Part shown: positions 1 to 9,161 of the stretch, in pieces
Layout: every line of letters starts with the position of its first letter
How positions within the stretch are numbered: position 1 is the stretch's first letter
Assembly: GCA_036478595.1 (NCBI GenBank)
Contig: JAZGEF010000009.1
Coordinates: 62,001 to 126,000 of the forward strand
DNA from: Granulosicoccus sp036478595
Lineage (GTDB): Bacteria; Pseudomonadota; Gammaproteobacteria; Granulosicoccales; Granulosicoccaceae
Direction: 5' to 3'
DNA: 64,000 nucleotides
Translations under genes and position numbers: made by a program
The notes under the pieces: model-generated
What the model was told of the DNA's origin: nothing
Seen by the model: only the letters and a program-made list of their open reading frames with translations
Databases searched by the model: none

Positions 1-107
1 TTGAAGGTGTTGCCGCTGAGCGTCAAGCTAATTCCAGATTAAGCTGCCAGGTTATCATTACAGCGGATATGGACGGACACACCATCCTCACACCTGATCG
101 CCAGTAA
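1..107 (+). CDS. 2Fe-2S ferredoxin, C-terminal fragment (cut by window edge)
   Basis: Reading from base 3, an open frame runs to a TAA at 105-107. It contains ERQANSRLSCQV followed by an ITADMDG segment and ends in PDRQ. This is the usual end of adrenodoxin-type [2Fe-2S] ferredoxins, where the Cys in SRLSCQ is the last cluster ligand. The rest lies outside the window. Such proteins pass electrons in the cytoplasm, for example to Fe-S assembly or oxygenases. A ferredoxin reductase of the matching FAD class is encoded far away at 33636-34856. The family is fairly sure; the specific partner is unknown. Confidence 0.75.
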   Translation, partial: EGVAAERQANSRLSCQVIITADMDGHTILTPDRQ

Positions 108-124
108 TATTAAATGGTGTGAGG
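86..124. other. 9-bp inverted repeat after the ferredoxin gene
   Basis: CCTCACACC (86-94) and GGTGTGAGG (116-124) are perfect inverted arms around a 21-base loop that holds the ferredoxin stop codon. No T-run follows, so it is not a classical terminator. It sits just before the ribosome-binding region of the aminotransferase and could be an attenuating hairpin or an operator. Confidence 0.4.
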
Positions 125-137
125 CTAAGGAGTAGTT

Positions 138-1319
138 ATGCACGTCATCAATAATTTCGGCCGCATAGGCGACGAAAACGCCTTTGCGGTCATGGCTAGA
201 GCCAACGCGCTGGCGGCCACTGGCAAAAGCGTTATTAACCTAGGAATTGGTCAGCCAGACTTCCCGACGCCTGAAAATATCGTCGAAGCTGCAGTGAAAG
301 CACTGCGTGATGGTAAACACGGCTATACCGCAACCGAGGGCATTCCCGAATTGCGTGAAGCCGTTGCTAGCTCTTTAAGCCAACGTTACAACACCCTGGT
401 TGATAGTAATAATGTGATGATCATGCCAGGTGGCAAGGTCACTATGTATGCAGCGATATCATTATTTGGCCAAACCGGTGTCGACATACTCTACCCCGAT
501 CCTGGATTCCCAATTTATAAATCCATGATTGACTTCACCGGCGCTAATGCAATCGCCATGCCTATTCGCGAATCCAATGCATTTGGGTTTAGCGCAGATG
601 AAGCGCTTTCACTACTCACTGACAAAACACGCCTGGTTATTCTTAATTCGCCAGCCAACCCAACCGGAGGTGTCACACCTAAACACGAGATAGATAAGTT
701 AGTGGCGGGGCTTGCTGCACGTCCCGATATAGCGATCTTGTCAGATGAGATCTACGATCAGCTCAGCTACGACGATCATCAACACACTAGCTTGCTTGAG
801 TATCCTGAAATACGCGACCAACTGATATTGTTAAACGGGTGGAGTAAAACCTACGCAATGACGGGTTGGCGCTTAGGCTATTCAATTTGGCCTGACGCCT
901 TATTCGAATCGGTACGAAAGCTTGCAGTTAATTCATGGAGCTGCGTAAACACATCCGCACAACACGCCGCCCTAGAGGCCATCACTGGCCCTCAGGCTGC
1001 AGTACACAATATGGTCGCAACATTCGATCAACGTCGCAATGCTACCGTCACAGCACTCAACAAGCTTCCAGGTGTATCGTGCATTTCTCCCAAGGGTGCA
1101 TTTTATGCATTCCCCAATATAACAAACACCGGATGGCAGGCTAAAAAAATGGCCTCAGCACTACTTGAAGAAACCGGCGTTGCCACTATCGGCGGCCCAG
1201 ATTTTGGAGAGCTAGGTGAAGGCTATTTGCGAATCTCCTATGCCAACTCCACGACAAACATTCTCGAGGCAATGAATCGGATTCACGCCTTTCTAGAAAG
1301 CCGAGCATCAGGAGGATAG
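138..1319 (+). CDS. PLP-dependent class I/II aminotransferase
   Basis: A 393-residue cytoplasmic fold-type I aminotransferase of the aspartate/tyrosine aminotransferase group. Visible marks are the N-terminal NLGIGQPDFPTP, the NSPANPTGG motif near residue 175, the SDEIYDQLSY segment, and the PLP Schiff-base lysine K237 in WSKTYAMTGWRLGY. Length and motifs are complete. The family moves amino groups between amino acids and 2-oxo acids; the substrate cannot be read from sequence. An SD-like AAGGAG lies upstream of the ATG. It is followed after 2 bp by pncB, whose ribosome-binding site AGGAGG lies inside this gene's last codons, so the two are probably co-transcribed. Confidence 0.9.
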   Translation: MHVINNFGRIGDENAFAVMARANALAATGKSVINLGIGQPDFPTPENIVEAAVKALRDGKHGYTATEGIPELREAVASSLSQRYNTLVDSNNVMIMPGGKVTMYAAISLFGQTGVDILYPDPGFPIYKSMIDFTGANAIAMPIRESNAFGFSADEALSLLTDKTRLVILNSPANPTGGVTPKHEIDKLVAGLAARPDIAILSDEIYDQLSYDDHQHTSLLEYPEIRDQLILLNGWSKTYAMTGWRLGYSIWPDALFESVRKLAVNSWSCVNTSAQHAALEAITGPQAAVHNMVATFDQRRNATVTALNKLPGVSCISPKGAFYAFPNITNTGWQAKKMASALLEETGVATIGGPDFGELGEGYLRISYANSTTNILEAMNRIHAFLESRASGG

Positions 1320-1321
1320 TA

Positions 1322-2632
1322 ATGCACAATCCAATGCCAGAAATCGCATCACGCGTATACAACCATTCATTCAAGCTCGATCCAATTGTTCGTAGCTTAC
1401 TCGATACCGATGTATACAAATTGCTGATGTTGCAAACCATCTGGAAAGAGCGCGCCGACGTACCGGTTACGTTTTCACTTATCAATCGTACGCAATCTGT
1501 CAGGGTTGCGGACGAGGTATCCGAACCCGAACTACGCGAGCAACTTGATCACGCACGCTCCATCAGGCTTTCTAAAAAAGAACTCATCTGGCTTGCAGGT
1601 AATACATTCTATGGGCGCGAGCGATTGTTTACAAATGATTTTCTGAGGTGGCTATCTACCTACCAACTACCGGAGTACGACCTTCGCGTTGAAGACGGTC
1701 AGTACGTTATCGACTTTGTCGGCAATTGGTGCGACATCACTTTATGGGAAATACCCATTCTTTCAATTATCAGCGAGCTTCGATCCCGGGCGGCGCTGCG
1801 TGATGTGGGTCGATTTGAGCTAGACGTCCTGTACGCCAGGGCAAAATCTAAGTTATGGGAAAAGGTACTGCGGCTAAACTCATTACCTGAGCTCGCCATC
1901 GCCGATTTTGGTACGCGTCGTCGCCACAGCTTTTTGTGGCAACGGTGGTGTATTGCTGCCTTGAAAGAAGGTTTGAATGATAAATTTATCGGCACCAGCA
2001 ACGTGCTGATGGCCATGGATCTCGATCTTGAAGCCATCGGTACCAATGCACATGAACTGCCTATGGTTGAAGCGGCCTTAGCCAATAATAATCAAGAATT
2101 ATTAGCATCCCCCTACAAGGTGCTTGAACGTTGGCAGAGAACCTATAGCGACAATCTGTTGATCGCACTGCCCGACACCTACGGCACAACCACCTTCTTA
2201 AAACACGCACCAGCCTGGGTTTCTAATTGGAGCGGATTTCGCATCGATTCAAAAGATCCGATAGAAGGTGGTGAAGAATTAATTAGCTGGTGGCTTGAAC
2301 GCTCCGAGGATCCAAAAGAGAAGCTATTGATATTTTCGGATGGCTTAACTGTTGACACCATCGAAGAGGTGTATCACCGATTTCATCAACGGGTGAGGCT
2401 AAGCTTTGGTTGGGGTACACACTTAACAAACGATTTCCGCGATTGCGCGCCAGTTAAAAATGAGCAACTAAAAGCGATTTCTTTAGTATGCAAAGTGACC
2501 AAAGCACAAGGCAAGCCGACCGTTAAGTTATCGGACAATTACGACAAAGCCACCGGCCCTAAGGATGTAATCGAACACTACCGTAAGATTTTTGGTCAAG
2601 ACAACATGCAGCGACAGGACGTTATTGTTTAG
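1322..2632 (+). CDS. pncB: Nicotinate phosphoribosyltransferase
   Basis: A 436-residue enzyme of the NAPRTase family, which makes nicotinate mononucleotide from nicotinate and PRPP in NAD salvage, with ATP hydrolysis. Seen here: LLDTDVYKLLMLQ near the N-terminus, FGTRRRHSF, FIGTSNVLMA, GTNAHELPM (H244 aligns, by motif, with the histidine phosphorylated in enterobacterial PncB), FRIDSKDP and LSFGWGTHLTND. Length is slightly over the enterobacterial norm of about 400. The start is set by the AGGAGG 6-8 bases upstream, inside the preceding aminotransferase gene. Convergent with the DM13 lipoprotein gene. Confidence 0.95.
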   Translation: MHNPMPEIASRVYNHSFKLDPIVRSLLDTDVYKLLMLQTIWKERADVPVTFSLINRTQSVRVADEVSEPELREQLDHARSIRLSKKELIWLAGNTFYGRERLFTNDFLRWLSTYQLPEYDLRVEDGQYVIDFVGNWCDITLWEIPILSIISELRSRAALRDVGRFELDVLYARAKSKLWEKVLRLNSLPELAIADFGTRRRHSFLWQRWCIAALKEGLNDKFIGTSNVLMAMDLDLEAIGTNAHELPMVEAALANNNQELLASPYKVLERWQRTYSDNLLIALPDTYGTTTFLKHAPAWVSNWSGFRIDSKDPIEGGEELISWWLERSEDPKEKLLIFSDGLTVDTIEEVYHRFHQRVRLSFGWGTHLTNDFRDCAPVKNEQLKAISLVCKVTKAQGKPTVKLSDNYDKATGPKDVIEHYRKIFGQDNMQRQDVIV

Positions 2633-2652
2633 ATCGTTACCGGGGGTCGTTG

Positions 2653-3168
2653 CTAGGGGCTGATATTCCACATAGCATCGCCAAAGTTTGCACCAAATTG
2701 AAAACACCAAACGCTTAAGCTATCAAAGTCATTTAAGGTTTTGTCTTCTGGTATATCGATAACGACAGTTTCGTTGTCGTAGGGCCTGCCGTTAATTTTC
2801 TCGCCAATTTGAAAATACCCTGGCCCAACATAATCTCGGCTAACTCCTCCCCAAAAAAATACCGTTGGCCCGCGGCCATCATACGTAAAATCAGTGATTT
2901 GCAAAGTGCAGTTATCTATTACACGCACTGTACCTGAAACATTGTGAGCAATTGTCGAAAGCTCCGCCTCTTGGCCAACAGCCGGGTGATCAGTGCCACA
3001 ATTTCGCGGAGCGTTCGCCTCCATCATCATCTCAGTTGTCGTCATTTCCGCAGGTTCATTTGAGTTACCGCTTGTGGTGCTCTCTGGCTTATTGCTGGAT
3101 GAACAGCCTTGGACCACGAGCGCAACACTAAGCGCAAAACCCTGAAGAAACACATTTTTCAATAACAT
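2653..3168 (-). CDS. DM13-domain lipoprotein
   Basis: The N-terminus (MLLKNVFLQGF then a hydrophobic run) ends in VVQGCSSS, an acceptable but weak lipobox, followed by a Ser/Thr/Glu-rich linker. The rest matches the DM13 domain: AHNVSGTVRVIDNC, ITDFTYDGRGPTVFFWGG, a VVIDIP strand and the near-terminal SVWC with FGDAMW. DM13 domains occur with DOMON domains and are proposed to work in redox or electron transfer through the conserved cysteine; function here is inferred only. I chose the ATG at 3168 because AAGGTGAT precedes it and it avoids overlap with the upstream gene. An upstream in-frame start at 3189 would overlap that gene by 14 bases. Likely the last gene of a RidA/membrane protein/DM13 operon. 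Confidence 0.75.
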   Translation of the reverse strand: MLLKNVFLQGFALSVALVVQGCSSSNKPESTTSGNSNEPAEMTTTEMMMEANAPRNCGTDHPAVGQEAELSTIAHNVSGTVRVIDNCTLQITDFTYDGRGPTVFFWGGVSRDYVGPGYFQIGEKINGRPYDNETVVIDIPEDKTLNDFDSLSVWCFQFGANFGDAMWNISP

Positions 3169-3175
3169 TTTAGGA

Positions 3176-4015
3176 TCACCTTCCAACAATTGTACGGCCC
3201 CACCAAATCACCAATGCCAAGAAAATTAACGGGAACACTAAGGTCTGCATTAGAAACACAACAATCAATCTGATCGAGTTTTCACTGATTCGTTCCGCAG
3301 CTTTACCATATTGTGCAAGCCGTTCTTCAATATCAATTCCAGAACGAATTTGCTGATACCAACCTTTGGCCTTATCTATGAGGCCATCAGGCTCAGTGTC
3401 ACGCTCGGCTACGATTTCCTCGTTGATCGCGCCGATTTCATTTTTTGCCACTTCAAGTTCAGCGCTGGCCTGAATGTAGTCTTGTTGTAAGAATGTTGTG
3501 TATACCCAATGGTTTGCAATGGCGATACCGGGCATCATAAATCGCAATATCAACAACAAAATAAACAGGCGACCAAGCACACTGTGCATTCGACCTTTCC
3601 ATCGGCCTGGTTTTAAAAATAGATGTGCGCCAATTAGCAGCAATGCGACTAACATCACAGCCACTAACAATCCTTGCCATGCACTCATGGATAACAACAC
3701 CCTTTGTACACCGAGCGAACTGCTGGCAAGCAACATAATCCACGAGAATCTCTCGACAAGGTCATTAACCGGGTCAAGGATTTCACCCGGTGCAAAGTTA
3801 ATTCCTACACCTGCTGGCTGAATAGCGATCTCGGTGCCTTGCGCCACCGAGATCACACCGTTCAAACCACGCGCTAACGCAAAGCTGACAAGTGCTCGCT
3901 TAAATGCACTATCAACATAAGCGCTACCAACCGTGTCTGTCTTTGAAACTAGCGCAAGGGCTACAGCCACAATGACCGCGGTAATGATCAGTATTGATTG
4001 TTTTCTGATGGTCAT
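3176..4015 (-). CDS. Membrane protein of unknown family
   Basis: 279 residues. An N-terminal hydrophobic stretch (SILIITAVIVAVALALV) may be a signal anchor. Two or three further hydrophobic segments lie near residues 85-160, then a charged helical stretch with coiled-coil character (about residues 185-245, rich in E, A, K, I), then a final transmembrane segment before the C-terminus (VFLMQTLVFPLIFLALVIWW). I do not recognise the family. The start codon is 14 bases after the RidA gene stop, and the stop lies 7 bases before the chosen DM13 lipoprotein start, so the three genes look like one transcript. Confidence 0.65.
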   Translation of the reverse strand: MTIRKQSILIITAVIVAVALALVSKTDTVGSAYVDSAFKRALVSFALARGLNGVISVAQGTEIAIQPAGVGINFAPGEILDPVNDLVERFSWIMLLASSSLGVQRVLLSMSAWQGLLVAVMLVALLLIGAHLFLKPGRWKGRMHSVLGRLFILLLILRFMMPGIAIANHWVYTTFLQQDYIQASAELEVAKNEIGAINEEIVAERDTEPDGLIDKAKGWYQQIRSGIDIEERLAQYGKAAERISENSIRLIVVFLMQTLVFPLIFLALVIWWGRTIVGR

Positions 4016-4029
4016 GAACGAATTCGTGC

Positions 4030-4416
4030 TCAGCTCGAGTGCATTAACGCAGTGACTTGGATCTCAACCTTCATAGCGGGATTTGCCAAGCCAGCTGAAA
4101 ACATTGTTGCCGCTGGTTTGACTTCGCCCAAGTAACGCTTAAGCACAGGCCAACACTTTGGAAAATCTTGTGCATCCGGGTAGATGTATGTAACACGAAC
4201 AACATCCGCCAAGGTTGCACCTGCTTGATGGAGCGCGGTTTCAATATTTTTAAAACATTGCTCCGTTTGTTCTAACACGTCTTCCGACACGGTCATGTTG
4301 CTGTAATCGTAGCCAGTGGTGCCTGACACCATCACCCAGTTGCCGTCAACAACCGCACGCGAGTAAGCAATGGAGCTTTCAAATTCGGAGCCTGAGCTAA
4401 TCAGTTTTCTGGACAC
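4030..4416 (-). CDS. RidA/YjgF family protein
   Basis: With the GTG start at 4416 the protein has 128 residues, the usual size of this family. RidA proteins are trimeric cytosolic enamine/imine deaminases that clear reactive PLP-enzyme intermediates, though many paralogues have other or unknown roles. Seen: SGTTGYDYSN, QCFKNIETAL, VVRVTYIYPD, PAATMFSAGL and a C-terminal VEIQVTALM. The canonical catalytic arginine region (usually R[VS]-V) is replaced by PAATMF, so activity is uncertain. A longer frame to 4470 exists, but AGAGG 9 bases ahead supports the GTG. First gene of the RidA/membrane/DM13 group. Confidence 0.85.
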   Translation of the reverse strand: MSRKLISSGSEFESSIAYSRAVVDGNWVMVSGTTGYDYSNMTVSEDVLEQTEQCFKNIETALHQAGATLADVVRVTYIYPDAQDFPKCWPVLKRYLGEVKPAATMFSAGLANPAMKVEIQVTALMHSS

Positions 4417-4552
4417 AATAAGCAACCTCTTGAAAACCCATACCATACATGCATCTGAGAATCTGGCCAAGCAGATGGCCAGTTGTCATTTAGCAAGGTT
4501 TAAGAAGCGTGACGGTAATTTCGCCGGCCGTGCTGGCACGCCACAAGCAAAA

Positions 4553-5485
4553 TCAGGTGCGTTGGGCACCGTGATATAGGTTGACCACATGACGAGCCTC
4601 CGCAAAGAACAACCAACGTTCTGCCAATATGCCCGCGTAGGCGCTGATAGCTGCCAATATTACGGACACCACGTTTAGCTCACCCACCGCACCACTTAAC
4701 AAAATCAACGGCAGGGCAAAGCTAAGCAGCAGGCTAATAGCGCGTGTCCACATAAGGCGAACACGAGCAAGCTGATAACCGAATTCCTTTGTTAAAAATG
4801 TATCCGACGCATGGCCAACGTCGAGCAACCTAACCGTCGCGCGTGTAAATCCGAGGGCGGTATTTATGGTTGGCCCAGCAGGTTGGCCTATCCATAAAAA
4901 ATAAGCCACCTTGGCAACTGCCGCCACGAGCAACGCTGCAATACTCACGACTAACAAACCTTTGATGCTGAGTTGCTGCTGTACAGCCACAATTAGCATA
5001 ATCAAACAGCCTAGAAAAATCCCCAATAAAATAAAATTAAGCGGAGTTAGCGCCGTATGCCATTGCCTAATGGTTTTCAGTTGCGCGTAAATCATTCCAG
5101 TGCAAAACAATATCGTGATCGCCATAAACAGGGAAAGCGTTGCAAGCACCAATGATGCAAACCCGTTGCCACTGAACCACTCTATAGCCAGCCATGTTAA
5201 ACACAAAGGATAAAACAACACCGCAAATACAGCTTCACGCGATAGCCAAGACGTACGGAAACGCACGAAAGAGCGCCAAGCATTTTTAGGGCTAGCCAAA
5301 TGAAATGTCGAACTGATCAACCCAGCTGTAACCAGCACCAAACCAACGATGCCGGTCACCACAATTTGATCTGGGCTGATATCAGGCACCAAGCCTGTCA
5401 GCCGCACCAAGGCAAGCAACACCAACAAACCGTAACCTGCACCCGACGTTACCGTAAAAAAAATGACCGACAGAGCTGGGTGCAT
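4553..5485 (-). CDS. soeC: Molybdoenzyme membrane anchor subunit, DmsC/SoeC-like
   Basis: 310 residues with about eight hydrophobic helices and the opening MHPALSVIFFTVTSGAGYG, typical of DmsC-type anchors that carry electrons between the Fe-S subunit and the quinone pool. Its ATG overlaps the stop of the Fe-S subunit gene at 5485, so the order is catalytic subunit, ferredoxin subunit, anchor. Order, sizes and lack of export signals on the partners match SoeABC, the cytoplasmic sulfite:quinone oxidoreductase known from Allochromatium vinosum. The symbol is by this inference. Confidence 0.7.
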   Translation of the reverse strand: MHPALSVIFFTVTSGAGYGLLVLLALVRLTGLVPDISPDQIVVTGIVGLVLVTAGLISSTFHLASPKNAWRSFVRFRTSWLSREAVFAVLFYPLCLTWLAIEWFSGNGFASLVLATLSLFMAITILFCTGMIYAQLKTIRQWHTALTPLNFILLGIFLGCLIMLIVAVQQQLSIKGLLVVSIAALLVAAVAKVAYFLWIGQPAGPTINTALGFTRATVRLLDVGHASDTFLTKEFGYQLARVRLMWTRAISLLLSFALPLILLSGAVGELNVVSVILAAISAYAGILAERWLFFAEARHVVNLYHGAQRT

Positions 5486-6204
5486 TAGTTGGCCCCCAAG
5501 TCATTAAACGCATCTTTCTGACGTTTCAACCATTTGGATATAATGCGTTGCTTTGACTTTTCAGGCTTTTTTTCAACCCGCTGTGCTGGGGGGCGTTGCC
5601 GTGGTGGTAAGTATTTATTAACAGGCTGGTAGCCTACTTCAGGCATCATTGAATAACCTGCGCGATCACGTACCAGGGTGCTTACTTCAGAATTCGGATC
5701 ATCAAAATCACCAAAGAAGCGAGCATGGGTTGGGCAGGTTAGTACACAGGCTGGTTGGCGTTGATCTCTGGGTAGGGCTTCATCATAAATACGGTCCACA
5801 CATAATGTGCACTTCTTCATCGTGCCGGAACCCTCATCCAGTTCTCGTGCACCATATGGACAGGCCCAAGCACATAAATTACAGCCCATGCACTTTGATT
5901 GATCCACCAATACGATGCCATCTTCTTCGCGTTTATACGAGGCACCGGTTGGGCAAACTGTTACACAGGCTGCATCGTCACAATGCATGCAAGACATCGG
6001 TGTGTTTATGGTTTTATTATTGGGGTAGTCATCCACTTCATAGTGGCGCACGCGATTAAACCAAACGCCGCTAGGCGCTGCACCGTAGGGATCGTAATCG
6101 CTTAGTGGCCCTGTAGTACCCGAGGTGTTCCACTGCTTACAAGCGACCGCACAAGCCTGGCATCCCACACACGTGTCCAGATCAATCACTAAGCCAAGCT
6201 TCAT
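5485..6204 (-). CDS. soeB: 4Fe-4S ferredoxin subunit of molybdoenzyme, DmsB/SoeB-like
   Basis: 239 residues beginning MKLGLVIDLDTCVGCQACAV. Four cysteine clusters are visible: CVGCQACAVAC, CMHCDDAACVTVCPTG, CMGCNLCAWACPYG and CTLCVDR with CVLTCPTHA, as expected for a four-cluster electron-transfer subunit of the DmsB/NrfC family. The C-terminal 45 residues are Pro- and Lys-rich. No signal peptide, so it acts on the cytoplasmic face. It overlaps the catalytic gene by 4 bases (ATGA) and touches the anchor gene, so translation is probably coupled. Confidence 0.8.
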   Translation of the reverse strand: MKLGLVIDLDTCVGCQACAVACKQWNTSGTTGPLSDYDPYGAAPSGVWFNRVRHYEVDDYPNNKTINTPMSCMHCDDAACVTVCPTGASYKREEDGIVLVDQSKCMGCNLCAWACPYGARELDEGSGTMKKCTLCVDRIYDEALPRDQRQPACVLTCPTHARFFGDFDDPNSEVSTLVRDRAGYSMMPEVGYQPVNKYLPPRQRPPAQRVEKKPEKSKQRIISKWLKRQKDAFNDLGAN

Positions 6205-9161
6205 GACATGCCGCCTTTAGTTAATGCATCTTTTTGCGAACGAACAAGATTGACTGGCTCATGAGTGTGATATGCCATGCTGCTAGGCGAGTCAGGCGTG
6301 TCAGGCAAACGAGGGATCGATTTAAATTCAGGCCACACACCGGTTTCACCAGCGGGCGCTAAGCGGATATTAACCTTAAGGTCGTACCAAGCCGCTTGGC
6401 CGGTGACCGGATCGGAATTAGTTAACTCACGTTCGCCCTCAGCTCCATCGGCGTTTTGATTCTCGTCCTTGGGTAGCAGCTCAGAAATTAGATGGTTCAT
6501 CAAAAAGCCCTTGGTAGATTCAGGTGCATCCTTTGATAAGCCCCAGGCACCCGCTTGTTTACCAATGGCGTTCCATGTCCAAACCGTATCGGGGTTACAC
6601 CCTTCCATCAACTTCACCTGACATCGAATTGCGCCGTTGCGTGACTCAATGTAAACCCAAGCTAAATCGCTTATACCCATATCAAGCCCACGCTGACGAT
6701 TCATATACAAATAGTTTTGCGCCATAATTTGTCGCAGCCACGCGTTTTGAGAATCCCAAGAGTGATACATAAACATAGGCCGTTGGTTAACCGCATGGAA
6801 CGGATACTTATCATTATCAATGCGCTGTTCTTCTAACGGAATATGCCAATCAGGCATTGGATCAAAGTATTTGACCAAACGTTGTTTATCCTCTGTTGTT
6901 TTTGGTAGCGGGCCATCGTACAAGCCTTGCCCAGCCAACCTAAATTTTTGCAAGGTTTCAGAATACAGCTCCATCACAATTGGGCCATCATGTCCATTAA
7001 ATCCAACCTCTTTTGCCCAAGCCAAATACTCTTTGTTAGCAAAGCGGTAGTAACGTTGATCAGCTGGCAGGTGATGCGCAAAGAAACAATCGTTCTCTTG
7101 ATAACGCTCCCATTGCTTTTGATTAGGCGCGCCTAACATATGGCTATCACCTTCTTCACCGCGCCAACCTGCTAAGAAACCAATACCGGGGGATTTTTCC
7201 CAGTTGATGATGAAATCTTTATAGCCCGAATATTTAGCCGAACCATCTTCATTGCTTAGCGCAGGAAACTTCAACCGCGTACCAATTTCGATTAGCACTT
7301 CTTGCCAAGGCTTGACGTCCCGATCGGGCTCAATAACTGGCTGGCGAATCGCATCACAAGCTGCGTGCGGTTCTGATATCGGGCGATCAAGCATCGAGAT
7401 AGTGTCGAAGCGCTCAAGGTAAGTTGTATCAGGTAGCACTAAATCGGAATAGTTAACCATCTCTGAATGAAACGCATCAGAGGTAACGATAAACGGAATT
7501 TTATAATCACCATGCTCGTCCTTCTCGCGCAGCATGTCCTGCACTTGCGCCGTGTTCATGCTGGAATTCCACGACATATTGGCCATAAACAATATCAAGG
7601 TATCAATAGAGTAAGGATCACCCTTAACTGCATTGTTGATCACCATGTGCATCATGCCGTGGTTAGCAATCGGCGCCTCCCAGGAATACGCTTTATCGAT
7701 GCGTAACGGTTCGCCATTTGCATCAATCACTAAATCTTCAGGCGCGGTCGGAAACCCCAACGGCGGTGACGCCAGCGGCGTATTGGGCGCCATCTTTTTT
7801 GCAGGCTTAATCGGCGGCGCAACATGGCGCGGAAACGGAGGCTTAGCCAAATGCCCACCAGGGCAATCCACAGCACCTAGCAACACTTGAACTAAATGAA
7901 TTGCTCTGCACGTTTGAAAACCATTTGAATGCGCTGATATACCACGCATCGCGTGCATCGCAACCGGGCGGCCAATAAATTTATCATGCTTACGCCCCGC
8001 CCAATCAGTCCAGGGTGTATCAACGGTAATGGTTTCCTTAAACGCGACGTGCGCCATCTCCAAGGCCAAACGCTCGATAGTCTCGCTACTGATGCCAATA
8101 CGTTCTGCAACATTATCAGGTGCATAGTCATCACTAAGGTATTTATTAGCCAATAATGTCATGACTGTTTTAACATTGATGGTACGACTGCCAGCTGCCT
8201 CGCCTGCATTCGCTGGCGGCGTGGCTACGGTAGCCGTGTACTCACCAAATAAGGCCGGTTTTGTTGTGACATCTGCCCACAAGGAAGGGCTATCCGTTTC
8301 TTGATTCCAATTAAGTAATTCGCCATCTGCATCACGCAACAACAAGCCATCCTGCGATGTGCCAGGCGCATCAATAACAAGCTGAGATGAGTTGGTGTAG
8401 CGCAGCAAAAAATCCCAATCAAACTGATCGTTCTTTAACAAGACATGAGCAAACGACAATGCCAGCAAGCCATCGGTGCCAGGGCGAATCCCGATCCATT
8501 CATCTGCAATGGCTTGATAGCCAGTACGCACTGGATTGATCGACACAAATTTTGCACCCCGACGCTTAAGCTTTTCTAGGCCGATTTTAATTGGGTTGGA
8601 TGCGTGGTCTTCAGCAACACCCCACAGCATAAAGTATTTAGCCTTGTCCCAATCCGGATCTCCAAACTCCCAAAACGATTGGCCCAACATGTACAAACCA
8701 CCGGCTGCCATATTGACCGAACAAAACCCGCCGTGCGCGCTCCAGTTGATCGTGCCAAACTGCGATGCCCAAAAACCAGTAAGCGCTTGCATCTGATCAC
8801 GGCCAGTAAAGAAGGCGAGTTTCTTGGGGTCAGTTTCGCGGATCTTGCGCAGGCGCTCAGTCAGCAGCTCAATTGCACGCTCCCAACTAATAGGTTCAAA
8901 TTCACCATCACCCCGGGCAGAGCCTGCTTTACGCAACAAGGGCTGATTCAGCTTGGCTGGGGATTTTTGCTTCATTATGCCGGCATTACCTTTAGCGCAA
9001 AGTACGCCTTTATTTACCGGATGACGCGGATTTCCACGAATAAATCGTATTTCCTGACCCTCTAGCGTTACCTCTATGCCGCATCGGCACGCACACATGT
9101 AACAGGTCGTAGTTTTGACGGTTTGTTTACTGTGATCTTCAAACTGCGGAAGAGAAGCCAT
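6201..9161 (-). CDS. soeA: Molybdopterin oxidoreductase catalytic subunit, probable sulfite dehydrogenase SoeA
   Basis: From the ATG at 9161 the protein has 986 residues. N-terminal ligands for an Fe-S cluster are C20, C23, C27 and C55 in TTCYMCACRCG and VLCAKGNAG. C147 in HGGFCSVNMA is the likely Mo ligand position. Further molybdopterin motifs include GVAEDHASNPIK, IRPGTDGLLALS and SDLVLPDTTYLERFD. No twin-arginine signal is present, so the enzyme should face the cytoplasm, as in SoeABC, which oxidises sulfite to sulfate and reduces quinone. A start at 9257 adds 32 residues of unlikely sequence; neither start has a clear SD. Other related oxidoreductases cannot be fully excluded, but overall motif layout agrees best with SoeA. 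Confidence 0.75.
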   Translation of the reverse strand: MASLPQFEDHSKQTVKTTTCYMCACRCGIEVTLEGQEIRFIRGNPRHPVNKGVLCAKGNAGIMKQKSPAKLNQPLLRKAGSARGDGEFEPISWERAIELLTERLRKIRETDPKKLAFFTGRDQMQALTGFWASQFGTINWSAHGGFCSVNMAAGGLYMLGQSFWEFGDPDWDKAKYFMLWGVAEDHASNPIKIGLEKLKRRGAKFVSINPVRTGYQAIADEWIGIRPGTDGLLALSFAHVLLKNDQFDWDFLLRYTNSSQLVIDAPGTSQDGLLLRDADGELLNWNQETDSPSLWADVTTKPALFGEYTATVATPPANAGEAAGSRTINVKTVMTLLANKYLSDDYAPDNVAERIGISSETIERLALEMAHVAFKETITVDTPWTDWAGRKHDKFIGRPVAMHAMRGISAHSNGFQTCRAIHLVQVLLGAVDCPGGHLAKPPFPRHVAPPIKPAKKMAPNTPLASPPLGFPTAPEDLVIDANGEPLRIDKAYSWEAPIANHGMMHMVINNAVKGDPYSIDTLILFMANMSWNSSMNTAQVQDMLREKDEHGDYKIPFIVTSDAFHSEMVNYSDLVLPDTTYLERFDTISMLDRPISEPHAACDAIRQPVIEPDRDVKPWQEVLIEIGTRLKFPALSNEDGSAKYSGYKDFIINWEKSPGIGFLAGWRGEEGDSHMLGAPNQKQWERYQENDCFFAHHLPADQRYYRFANKEYLAWAKEVGFNGHDGPIVMELYSETLQKFRLAGQGLYDGPLPKTTEDKQRLVKYFDPMPDWHIPLEEQRIDNDKYPFHAVNQRPMFMYHSWDSQNAWLRQIMAQNYLYMNRQRGLDMGISDLAWVYIESRNGAIRCQVKLMEGCNPDTVWTWNAIGKQAGAWGLSKDAPESTKGFLMNHLISELLPKDENQNADGAEGERELTNSDPVTGQAAWYDLKVNIRLAPAGETGVWPEFKSIPRLPDTPDSPSSMAYHTHEPVNLVRSQKDALTKGGMS

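Noticed and set aside
1..42. Frame 1 open stretch ending in TAA at 40-42
   Set aside because: It has no family signal, whereas frame 3 carries an unmistakable ferredoxin end.
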